A stretch of DNA of 6,742 nucleotides from Chloroflexota bacterium. Its GTDB lineage: Bacteria > Chloroflexota > Anaerolineae > J036 > Brachytrichaceae. Of the stretch, positions 1-4,820 are shown one piece after another. Within the stretch, counting starts at the first letter, position 1, and the number at the start of each line of letters is the position of its first letter. The notes under the pieces are model-generated. The model saw nothing but the letters and a program-made list of their open reading frames with translations. It ran no database searches and was not told the origin of the DNA. The stretch covers positions 1 through 6,742 of the forward strand of contig JAKALH010000158.1 in the NCBI GenBank assembly GCA_021813225.1, in the 5' to 3' direction. A program made the position numbers and the translations under genes.

Positions 1-561
1 ATGATATCGGACAGCAGCACTGCCCAGAATGCTGCTGTCGTTCTCTCTGCGGATTCGGTGACGCACACGTATGCCGCGGGCGGCACCTACACCGTGGTGC
101 TGACGGCATCGAACGGGTGCGGCACGGTCGTCGTGCGGCAGGCGGTGACGGCGGTGCAGTACGCACTGCAACTGGACCCGCCTGTGGCCGAGCAGACCGC
201 GCCGTACACAGGCGGCGGCGCGTATGCGCCGGCAGCCGCGGCGGAAGTCACCTATACCCTGCGCGTCACCAACAGCGGCAACACCGTTGACCGCTTCACC
301 TTCAGCATCGGCGCCAGCGGCAACTGGACGACCACGCTTTCGGCATGGAGCACCGCCAACCTGGCGCCCGGCGAAGGCGCAGATGTGACCGCCAGCGTGC
401 TGGTGCCCGCTGGCGCGAGCGGCACCTGGAACGCATCGACCATCATGGCAATCTCGAGCGGCAGCCCGGACGTATACCGGAGCAGCACGCTGATGACGCT
501 GGCGCCGGCCAGCGCCAGCGGGCGGATTCAGCACGCATTCATCCCTGTACTCCTGCGATAG
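1..561 (+). CDS. Secreted PKD / beta-sandwich surface protein, C-terminal part
   Basis: This is probably the C-terminal end of a larger extracellular protein. The reading frame is open from the first base of the window, so the ATG at position 1 need not be the real start. Residues about 19-42 (VTHTYAAGGTYTVVLTASNG) are the second half of a PKD-type Ig-like fold. The usual WDFGDG-like strand that opens a PKD domain is missing or degenerate, which fits a cut at the window edge. Residues about 80-165 (VTYTLRVTNSGNTVDRF, then LAPGEGADVTASVLVPAG) resemble the NEW3/DUF11-like beta-sandwich repeats of bacterial surface proteins. The protein ends in AFIPVLLR, a short hydrophobic block closed by arginine. 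I recall similar tails on many exported Chloroflexota proteins. No catalytic motif is visible, so a role in adhesion or as a spacer of a larger exoenzyme is inference. The domain class is fairly sure; the full-length function is unknown. Confidence 0.75.
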   Translation: MISDSSTAQNAAVVLSADSVTHTYAAGGTYTVVLTASNGCGTVVVRQAVTAVQYALQLDPPVAEQTAPYTGGGAYAPAAAAEVTYTLRVTNSGNTVDRFTFSIGASGNWTTTLSAWSTANLAPGEGADVTASVLVPAGASGTWNASTIMAISSGSPDVYRSSTLMTLAPASASGRIQHAFIPVLLR

Positions 562-592
562 GCAAGTGGGGGGCCTGTTGCAGATACAAAAA

Positions 593-621
593 CGGCGGGG
601 GCGACCACAACACCCCCGCCG
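593..621 (+). terminator. GC-rich hairpin downstream of the PKD gene
   Basis: A perfect 9-bp stem (CGGCGGGGG at 593-601 with CCCCCGCCG at 613-621) closes an 11-nt loop, 31 bases after the stop codon. There is no T-run behind it, only a CTTT at about 627-630. It may slow or protect the transcript end rather than terminate alone. It is followed 23 bases later by a second hairpin. Confidence 0.4.
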
Positions 622-644
622 CTCCGCTTTGCATGTCCGCCACT

Positions 645-677
645 AAACCCGACAGGTCTTGGTAGACTGTCGGGTTT
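645..677 (+). terminator. Likely intrinsic terminator hairpin
   Basis: AAACCCGACAG (645-655) and CTGTCGGGTTT (667-677) are perfect reverse complements. The stem can continue inward past a bulged G656 with TCT/AGA, leaving a TGGT tetraloop at 660-663. The A-rich 5' foot and T-rich 3' foot are typical of a hairpin that can terminate in both directions. The T tract is short (TTTCCT). It separates the PKD gene from the leader of the RRM gene. Confidence 0.6.
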
Positions 678-745
678 CCTCACCCAAGGTTCTGCAAGAA
701 CTCAGAAGTTGTTCCCAGCTTCGCACGCGCAAAATCCAGTTTCTG

Positions 746-754
746 TGGTATATT
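746..754 (+). promoter_or_regulatory. Possible extended -10 promoter for the RRM gene
   Basis: TGGTATATT contains a TGn extension followed by TATATT, one mismatch from TATAAT. No convincing -35 hexamer lies about 17 bases upstream, which an extended -10 promoter can tolerate. Transcription from here would begin near 761 and give a leader of about 170 nt before the GTG start at 930. This is motif reading only, and sigma-factor preferences of this organism are unknown. Confidence 0.3.
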
Positions 755-909
755 GTCGTTACCTGTTGGATAACACTTTTGTCAGTTGGGACACTTCTCT
801 TCAATCGAACTTCGGTTAAAACCCACGGTCTTCTATTAAGAGTATTCTCTCCCTCTCACATTCGGTATCCGAAGGCACCTTTATCTTATGCCGGTCAAAC
901 CGGCGCTTA

Positions 910-929
910 TTGATCTAATGGAGGATCAA
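910..929 (+). promoter_or_regulatory. Stem-loop presenting the RRM gene's Shine-Dalgarno
   Basis: TTGATC (910-915) pairs with GATCAA (924-929), leaving the loop TAATGGAG. The Shine-Dalgarno GGAGG spans 920-924, so four of its bases lie in the loop and the last is the closing base pair. The stem ends directly against the GTG start codon at 930. The ribosome must therefore melt this 6-bp AT-rich stem to initiate, an arrangement seen in temperature- or protein-controlled translation. The pairing is visible in the sequence; the regulatory role is inferred. Confidence 0.4.
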
Positions 930-1256
930 GTGAATACCAAGTTGTACGTGGGCAATCTCTCTTACTCGACGACCGAGCAGGAACTGCGCGATCTGTTCGG
1001 CAAGGCCGGCGTGGTCAAGGCCGTGACGATCCCGACCGATCGCATGACCGGCCAGCCGCGCGGCTTCGCCTTCGTGGAGATGGAGAACGCCGAATCAGCC
1101 GCCAAGGCCATCAGCGCCTGCAACGGCCAGAGTCTGGACGGGCGCCAGATCAAAGTCAACGAGGCCAAACCGCCGGAAAATCGCGGTGGCGGCTTCGGCG
1201 GCGGAGACCGGGGCGGAGACCGCGGCAGCCGCGGCGGGCGCGATCGGCGCTACTAG
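930..1256 (+). CDS. RRM-domain RNA-binding protein, glycine/arginine-rich tail
   Basis: This is a small single-RRM RNA-binding protein of 108 residues, the size of the cyanobacterial Rbp and bacterial RRM family, presumed cytoplasmic. The RNP2 motif LYVGNL is at residues 5-10 and RNP1 RGFAFVEM at 44-51, both with the aromatic residues that stack on RNA bases. The RRM fills residues about 3-80. The last 24 residues are a disordered GGGFGGGDRGGDRGSRGGRD tail like eukaryotic RGG boxes, which commonly adds unspecific RNA affinity. I chose the GTG at 930 because GGAGG lies 5 bases upstream and MNTKLYVGNL is the normal family N-terminus. An in-frame ATG at 888 would add 14 unrelated residues and lacks a ribosome site. 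It is monocistronic: a structured leader precedes it and a strong terminator follows. Relatives are often cold-induced and act on mRNA stability or translation; the targets here are unknown. Confidence 0.93.
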   Translation: MNTKLYVGNLSYSTTEQELRDLFGKAGVVKAVTIPTDRMTGQPRGFAFVEMENAESAAKAISACNGQSLDGRQIKVNEAKPPENRGGGFGGGDRGGDRGSRGGRDRRY

Positions 1257-1272
1257 AAAGTTCGACCCGATC

Positions 1273-1310
1273 AGACCTGACGGGCCTCAAGGCCTGTCAG
1301 GTCTTTTTTT
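1273..1310 (+). terminator. Strong Rho-independent terminator of the RRM gene
   Basis: A 14-bp stem (AGACCTGACGGGCC at 1273-1286 with GGCCTGTCAGGTCT at 1291-1304, one G-U pair) closes the tetraloop TCAA and runs straight into seven T's (1304-1310). It starts 16 bases after the RRM stop codon. It is the clearest terminator in the window. Confidence 0.93.
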
Positions 1311-1321
1311 ATCACATGCGT

Positions 1322-1337
1322 CAATACCTTCGCCAAA
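1322..1337 (+). repeat. IS terminal repeat, left copy
   Basis: CAATACCTTCGCCAAA is the first of three perfect 16-base copies in this window. It lies in direct orientation relative to 1718-1733 and inverted relative to 1853-1868. It marks the left end of the transposase-bearing element. Confidence 0.85.
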
Positions 1338-1410
1338 GTGAGGAACATGAAACAGGGCTTATCGAGTAAAGTTGTGGTCTCTAACAACCTTAACTCACCC
1401 GATAAAGCCC

Positions 1411-1758
1411 ATGACAGAGATATTAGCACTTTTAGGAACTATTGCGCCGCTATTGGAACCAGCGACTTTTCGCCAGATGAGCCAGGTCATCTTTGGAATG
1501 CTGGTCATCACTGGACGGATTACGATGCTGGGGCTGTCGCGCTGGACAGAGAAAGGCGGCAGCTATCGAAGCATCCAACGTTTATATCAGAGCGCGCTTC
1601 CTTGGAAAGACATCCAGTGGTCGTTTTTTCGGAAGCGCTTTTTGAAGCCAGAAGATGAGTATATTGTGGCAGGTGATGAAGTTGTTGTCAGCAAAGCCGG
1701 GAAGACAACGTATGGACCAATACCTTCGCCAAATTCTGATTCGCTCTTTGAGCACTAA
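1411..1758 (+). pseudogene. IS4/IS701-like DDE transposase, 3'-truncated
   Basis: The start MTEILALLGTIAPLL and the block ITMLGLSRWTEKGGSYRSIQ, then PEDEYIVAGDEVVVSKAGKTTYG, match transposases of cyanobacteria and Chloroflexota usually filed under IS4/IS701 with a DDE nuclease. The start at 1411 is where family resemblance begins; no good ribosome site precedes it. D89 in VAGDEVVV is the likely first catalytic Asp. In relatives, KTYG continues into LDRFFSSLYGKP and several hundred more residues. Here homology ends at codon 102 (base 1716). The next bases are the terminal repeat of the MITE-like element, which adds 13 foreign codons before a TAA at 1756-1758. The later catalytic residues are absent, so the product cannot transpose. 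The exact IS family is uncertain. Confidence 0.82.
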
Positions 1759-1869
1759 ATCAATACGCCATATGCGGGAATCAATAGAAATGAAAACGCC
1801 ATATGTGGCGGTAATTCACCATTAAAATTACGGTTCGGAACGGCCTTACCATTTTGGCGAAGGTATTGG
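1717..1869. mobile_element. MITE-like element, about 150 bp, perfect 17-bp inverted repeats
   Basis: CCAATACCTTCGCCAAA (1717-1733) and TTTGGCGAAGGTATTGG (1853-1869) are perfect inverted repeats around about 119 bp of AT-rich, non-coding DNA. The inner 16 bases are identical to the left end of the neighbouring transposase element, so the same transposase could have mobilised it. The interior holds a repeated ACGCCATATG (1765-1774, 1796-1805). The second copy is part of the hairpin CGCCA-TATG-TGGCG (1797-1810). Borders show no obvious target duplication, which suggests deletion next to the element rather than a clean insertion. Confidence 0.65.
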
Positions 1870-1873
1870 AAAG

Positions 1874-1921
1874 GGGACATTTCTACTTTGCGCAAAAGGG
1901 ACATTCTAACTTTAGGCTAAC
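1874..1921. repeat. Tandem 24-bp repeats of a second IS end
   Basis: Two adjacent 24-base units begin GGGACATTTCTACTTTG (1874) and GGGACATTCTAACTTTA (1898) and agree at 17 of 24 positions. Repeated GGGACATTnnnACTTT blocks are, to my recollection, typical transposase-binding ends of an ISNCY/IS1202-like group whose first ORF begins shortly downstream. No such ORF follows here. This looks like the leftover end of an element unrelated to the one at 1322-1868. Family naming is from memory and tentative. Confidence 0.5.
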
Positions 1922-1977
1922 AGAGGTGATTCGCCTGCTGCAACTCTCCGAATCTGCCCCTTGGAGTCTCGGCCCCA

Positions 1978-2556
1978 ATGACCTGCAGAACGCGCCTGAC
2001 GGTTGGCGCGGCGGACGACCCGTACGAGCGCGAGGCCGAACGCGTCGCGGCGCAGGTGCTGAGCGGGGACGCGCCTGGCATGACGCGCCAGGACGGCGAA
2101 CCGGACGCGCAGCGCATGGCCGGCGCGACTGACCTGAGCGGCAGCTTCGACGCCGGTGATGACGTGGAGCGCCAACTGGCCGCGGGCGGCGGCAGCCAGT
2201 TGCCGGCCAGGCTGCGCTCCGATCTGGAACCCCGCTTTGGCGCAGACTTCGGGAACGTGCGCATCCACACCGGCGCAGCATCGGACCAGCTCAACCGCAG
2301 GCTGGGCGCGCAGGCCTTCACGCACGGCAATCACATCTACATGGCCGCCGGCAAGTATGACCCCGGCACGACGGCGGGCAGGCACCTGCTGGCGCACGAG
2401 TTGACGCACACCGTGCAGCAGGGCGCGGCGCCACTGCGGCGGAAAGAGGCGCCGGCGAAACGCGGCGCGGCGAAACGCATCGCCAGGCGCATGGCTGCCG
2501 GCCTGATCCAGCGCTTTCGGTACGCTGATGAAGTACCTGTGGAAGTAAGGGGATAA
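1978..2556 (+). CDS. DUF4157 HExxH-motif protein, apparently N-terminally truncated
   Basis: The frame encodes 192 residues. RLTVGAADDPYEREAERVA (6-24) is the entry motif typical of DUF4157 proteins. The DUF4157 domain follows at about 75-150 (LPARLRSDLEPRFGADFGNVRIHT, then the zinc-binding HELTH at 140-144 in HLLAHELTHTVQQG). The family is a predicted metallopeptidase-like domain, common in polymorphic toxins and in cargo of extracellular contractile injection systems. Relatives normally carry more sequence before LTVGA. Here only MTCRT precedes it, directly after IS debris, so the 5' end was probably replaced. The ATG at 1978 has GGAG 11 bases upstream, a weak site, so expression is uncertain. 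After the domain comes a basic stretch (RRKEAPAKRGAAKRIARR) and a short end with an IQR motif, but no toxin domain. No injection-system genes are visible nearby. It may be a decaying effector fragment. Confidence 0.75.
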   Translation: MTCRTRLTVGAADDPYEREAERVAAQVLSGDAPGMTRQDGEPDAQRMAGATDLSGSFDAGDDVERQLAAGGGSQLPARLRSDLEPRFGADFGNVRIHTGAASDQLNRRLGAQAFTHGNHIYMAAGKYDPGTTAGRHLLAHELTHTVQQGAAPLRRKEAPAKRGAAKRIARRMAAGLIQRFRYADEVPVEVRG

Positions 2557-2558
2557 TG

Positions 2559-2588
2559 AGACGTGCGAGAGCATGCTCTCGCACGTCT
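2559..2588. terminator. Perfect 30-bp palindrome after the DUF4157 stop
   Basis: Bases 2559-2588 are a flawless inverted repeat (AGACGTGCGAGA ... TCTCGCACGTCT around GCATGC), starting two bases after the TAA. As RNA it folds into a 12-bp hairpin with a 6-nt loop on either strand. It sits between two convergent genes, a usual place for a two-way terminator. It lacks a T-run on both sides (TGAG after it on the plus strand), so termination would be inefficient or factor-assisted. A dimeric protein binding site is a less likely alternative. Confidence 0.55.
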
Positions 2589-2662
2589 GAGCGCACACTG
2601 GTTTGCGGCCCCGCGGCCGGCAAGACGCAGCGGTGTCAAGGGCTTTCTTCCGGGATCGCTAA

Positions 2663-2719
2663 GCCGGCCCCCACCCGAACGCCGTCGGTGCGTCGCGCAA
2701 GCGGCGCCAGGGGGCTGGC
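2663..2719 (-). terminator. Possible structured 3' end of the SIMPL gene
   Basis: GCCGGCCCCC (2663-2672) can pair with GGGGGCTGGC (2710-2719) with one G-U or A-C position depending on the strand. This forms a 10-bp stem around a 37-nt, itself GC-rich loop, just downstream of the minus-strand stop at 2729. There is no T-run, so this is a weak call. Confidence 0.25.
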
Positions 2720-2728
2720 CGCAGACCC

Positions 2729-3496
2729 TTACTTGATGAGGTACACGATCTGCACGCTGGCGCTCACCTCGAACGAGCCGGTCTGTATCGGCGTGCTGGC
2801 CGCGGCTGCGAAGGTCGCCGCGCGCATGAGCGGCTGCGGGCCGGCGCCGCTTTCGCTGATGCTGTATACATCGCCCAGCGTCACGCCAGCCAACTTGGCC
2901 AGGCTCTCGGCGCGCGCTTTCGCATCGGCCACGGCGTTGCTGCGCGCGGTCGCCTCAAGCGCGCTTGGGTCGGCCACGCTGAAGCTGATGCCGTACACGC
3001 TGTTCGCGCCGGCGTTCACACCTTTGTCCAGCACGTCGCCCAGCTGCGCCACATCGCGCACGGTCACCTGCACCTGATTGCTCACGCGGTAGGTCACCAC
3101 TGGCGCAGTGGATTCTGTGCCGGCAACTGGTTTCGGTTGCGGCGGCGTCTCGGTGCTGACGCTGTAGTTGACTGTGCGGATATCCTTATCCGCGATGCCC
3201 TGCGCCTTGAGCGCGGCCAGCAGTTGCGTCATGCGCGCGGCGTTATCGGCCACGGCCTTCTGCAGGCTGGCGTCGGATGTATTCACGCCGATGGACACCT
3301 GCGCCAGGTCGGGCGCGCCGGTTGCCGTGCCCATCCCGTTGACGGTGATGGTGCGGACAGGCGTCGTGGACTGTTGCGCCTGTGCGCTCCCCGATTGCGC
3401 TGCTGCGATGGAGCCGGCCGCGCCGGTGCATCCGGCTGTAACCAGCACCACGGCAGCCGCCAGCGCGGCGACTGCGAATATCTTGCCGTTCTTCAT
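2729..3496 (-). CDS. SIMPL (DUF541) domain lipoprotein
   Basis: This is a 255-residue exported protein of the SIMPL/DUF541 family (YggE, BP26). An N-terminal Lys-containing, hydrophobic signal peptide ends in TAGC with the lipid-accepting Cys at residue 23. The -3 position is Thr rather than the usual Leu, so the lipobox is slightly off consensus. A low-complexity Ala/Gln/Ser linker follows. The SIMPL domain fills about 47-255. It opens with the hallmark ITVNGMGTATGAPDLAQVSIGV, has the middle NQVQVTVRDVAQLGDVLDKGVNAGAN block and ADAKARAESLAKLAGVTLGDV near the end. The start is firm: GAAGGAG (3504-3510) lies 7 bases upstream of the ATG. Bacterial relatives form ring-shaped oligomers in the periplasm or on the envelope and are linked to oxidative-stress tolerance; the biochemical role is unsettled. 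It is the last gene of a minus-strand run, 94 bases after the membrane-protein gene, so shared transcription is possible. Confidence 0.93.
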   Translation of the reverse strand: MKNGKIFAVAALAAAVVLVTAGCTGAAGSIAAAQSGSAQAQQSTTPVRTITVNGMGTATGAPDLAQVSIGVNTSDASLQKAVADNAARMTQLLAALKAQGIADKDIRTVNYSVSTETPPQPKPVAGTESTAPVVTYRVSNQVQVTVRDVAQLGDVLDKGVNAGANSVYGISFSVADPSALEATARSNAVADAKARAESLAKLAGVTLGDVYSISESGAGPQPLMRAATFAAAASTPIQTGSFEVSASVQIVYLIK

Positions 3497-3590
3497 TTCA
3501 CTACTCCTTCAAACACGTCTACATTGCCGTTACAGAGTAGTGACGCACGCAGCGGCGCAAAGGTTCCCGAACGAGGTCTGCCGGTTTTCC

Positions 3591-4649
3591 TTACCGCAGT
3601 TGGCTGTACAGCCGGGCGTCGTAGATTTCGCAGAATGCGGACAGCAGCGCGCCTACCGCCGCGCTGCCGGCGATGGCGGCCAGGCGTCCTGCTGGCAGCA
3701 CCCACGCCGCCCCGCTCGCGTCAGCCAGTTGCGGCAGCACGGCCAGCTCAGCCGCGCTCGCGGTCAGCACCAGGCACAGCGCCTGCAACGCACGCACAGC
3801 CAGCCGGAGTGTGACCGCATTCAACAGCACAACCCGCGCATGGCGCAGGCTCAGGCGGGCGCTCTGCTGCAGCGGCTGGAATACGCCGCCGCCCGCCAGG
3901 GCTGCACACGCCCGCGGGTCGATTGAGGCGGCGGGATAAAAGCGCAGCAGCCATTCACCCGCCAGCAGCACCGCCAGCCCGGCCAGCGCCATCAGGCCGG
4001 CTGGGAGCGCCGCCGTGGGCACATAGTAGGCCTGAAAGATCAGACGGCTCGACGGGTCCATGTGGTTCTTCATTGCGTAGTTCAGCCAGGCGTCCGGGTC
4101 CGGCAATTGCGTCCGCAGGAAAGCCGGCCGCAACGCCAGGCGCGCCGGGGCCACCCATGCTGTAAAGGGATGCAGCACGCCCAGCGCGGCGGCATCCAGG
4201 CTGCGGGCGACCGCCAGGCGCGGCAGGTTGCCTGCGCTCACTTCCACAGGCTCCAGTGTGACCGGCACCAGCCCGCTGCTGACCAGCAATGGCGTCACGC
4301 TCAAGGCGCAGATGAACGATAACGCGGTGCGAAGAAACGCGCCTGTCAGCAGTCCGCGCCAGGCTGCCGCAGCCGCGCGCCAGGCGGCGGATGCAGAGGC
4401 CGGGCCGACGTCGGCATCTCGTCGCAGGGCCAGCCATGCCAGTGCGCCCTGCGCCAGCGCCTGTAACAGCAGTCCGGCAAGCGCCCCGGCCAGAAACAGC
4501 CAGAAAGCCCTGGCGGGTGCCAGCCCGGTCAGCGCCTGCAGGCTCTGCACGGCTGCGGCGCAAGCGGCGAAGCCGAACCATGCGCCGGCCAGGACGGGGC
4601 CGGTATACGCGACGAACGCGGCGTGGGTCTCGCGCAGCAGGATGACCAT
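3591..4649 (-). CDS. Polytopic membrane protein of unknown function
   Basis: I do not recognise this protein beyond its being an integral membrane protein. From the start chosen here it has 352 residues and about six hydrophobic segments. In order they are FVAYTGPVLAGAWFGFAA, AFWLFLAGALAGLLLQAL, LSFICALSVTPLLVSSGLV, ALPAGLMALAGLAVLLAG, ALQALCLVLTASAAELAV and LAAIAGSAAVGALLSAF, then a tail EIYDARLYSQLR. A soluble loop of about 80 residues, rich in Pro/Asp/Arg, lies between segments 3 and 4. The frame is open up to a GTG at 4781 (396 residues), with another ATG at 4727. I prefer 4649 because codons upstream of it lose the strong G/C third-position bias that begins right there, and the first membrane segment follows soon after. 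None of the three starts has a good ribosome site. The gene lies 94 bases upstream of the SIMPL lipoprotein gene. The frame is certain; the start and function are not. Confidence 0.75.
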   Translation of the reverse strand: MVILLRETHAAFVAYTGPVLAGAWFGFAACAAAVQSLQALTGLAPARAFWLFLAGALAGLLLQALAQGALAWLALRRDADVGPASASAAWRAAAAAWRGLLTGAFLRTALSFICALSVTPLLVSSGLVPVTLEPVEVSAGNLPRLAVARSLDAAALGVLHPFTAWVAPARLALRPAFLRTQLPDPDAWLNYAMKNHMDPSSRLIFQAYYVPTAALPAGLMALAGLAVLLAGEWLLRFYPAASIDPRACAALAGGGVFQPLQQSARLSLRHARVVLLNAVTLRLAVRALQALCLVLTASAAELAVLPQLADASGAAWVLPAGRLAAIAGSAAVGALLSAFCEIYDARLYSQLR

Positions 4650-4820
4650 GCGGGGGGCGGCGCATGCGCGACCCTGCGCGACACGGGCTAAAGGCGCTAC
4701 GGTTGACCAGCCGGGAATGCTTTCCATCTGTTGTCTGGACTTCAGCCGTTCGCTGTTCGAATACCCGCAACTATAAAGCACCTGGCGGTAGCGCTGTTCT
4801 GGCGCGTTGCCGCCGGTCTG

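Larger units (their letters stand above)
678..929 (+). other. Gene-free, AT-richer leader with three consecutive stem-loops
   Basis: No convincing gene lies between the hairpin at 645-677 and the RRM gene. An 84-codon open frame at 659-913 has no family resemblance and no ribosome binding site. The base composition is visibly poorer in G+C than the neighbouring genes. Three small stem-loops lie in the last 70 bases. They are TTCGG-TAT-CCGAA (861-873), GCCGGT-CAA-ACCGGC (890-904), and TTGATC/GATCAA (910-929) around an 8-nt loop. Long structured leaders are known for cold-shock-type RNA-binding protein genes. That this one acts the same way is inference. Confidence 0.5.
1322..1868 (+). mobile_element. 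Degenerate IS element with truncated DDE transposase
   Basis: CAATACCTTCGCCAAA at 1322-1337 and its exact reverse complement at 1853-1868 bracket a transposase fragment, as IS ends do. The left end lies only 11 bases beyond the T-run of the RRM terminator. A third copy of the end, in direct orientation, sits at 1718-1733 exactly where transposase homology stops. The unit is therefore not a simple IS. It is an IS with most of its gene deleted, carrying or abutting a shorter MITE-like copy. I see no target duplication at the outer borders (ATGCGT before, GAAAGG after). It is almost certainly unable to move without a helper transposase. Confidence 0.75.

Noticed and set aside
659..913. An 84-codon plus-strand frame in the leader
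   Set aside because: It starts inside a terminator hairpin, has no Shine-Dalgarno sequence, and its translation resembles no protein.
888..929. ATG at 888 as the start of the RRM gene
   Set aside because: It lacks a ribosome site and adds residues not found in the family, while the GTG at 930 has GGAGG at the right distance and gives the normal N-terminus.
1338..1658. A 106-codon plus-strand frame overlapping the transposase
   Set aside because: The transposase homology is in another frame and this one carries no family motif.
1765..1921. Repeats as a possible CRISPR array
   Set aside because: There are only two copies each of two different short repeats with unequal or no spacers, better explained as IS and MITE ends.
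1912..2598. A 228-codon minus-strand frame over the DUF4157 gene
   Set aside because: It is a shadow of the DUF4157 coding frame; its translation is Arg/Ala-rich with no motif, while the opposite strand has HELTH and conserved blocks.
3168..3926. A 252-codon plus-strand frame across the SIMPL gene and into the membrane-protein gene
   Set aside because: It is antisense to two coherent minus-strand genes and crosses their intergenic gap, and its translation has no recognisable architecture.
4228..4776. A 182-codon plus-strand frame over the membrane-protein gene
   Set aside because: It is low-complexity Ala/Arg/Ser translation produced by antisense GC-rich codons.
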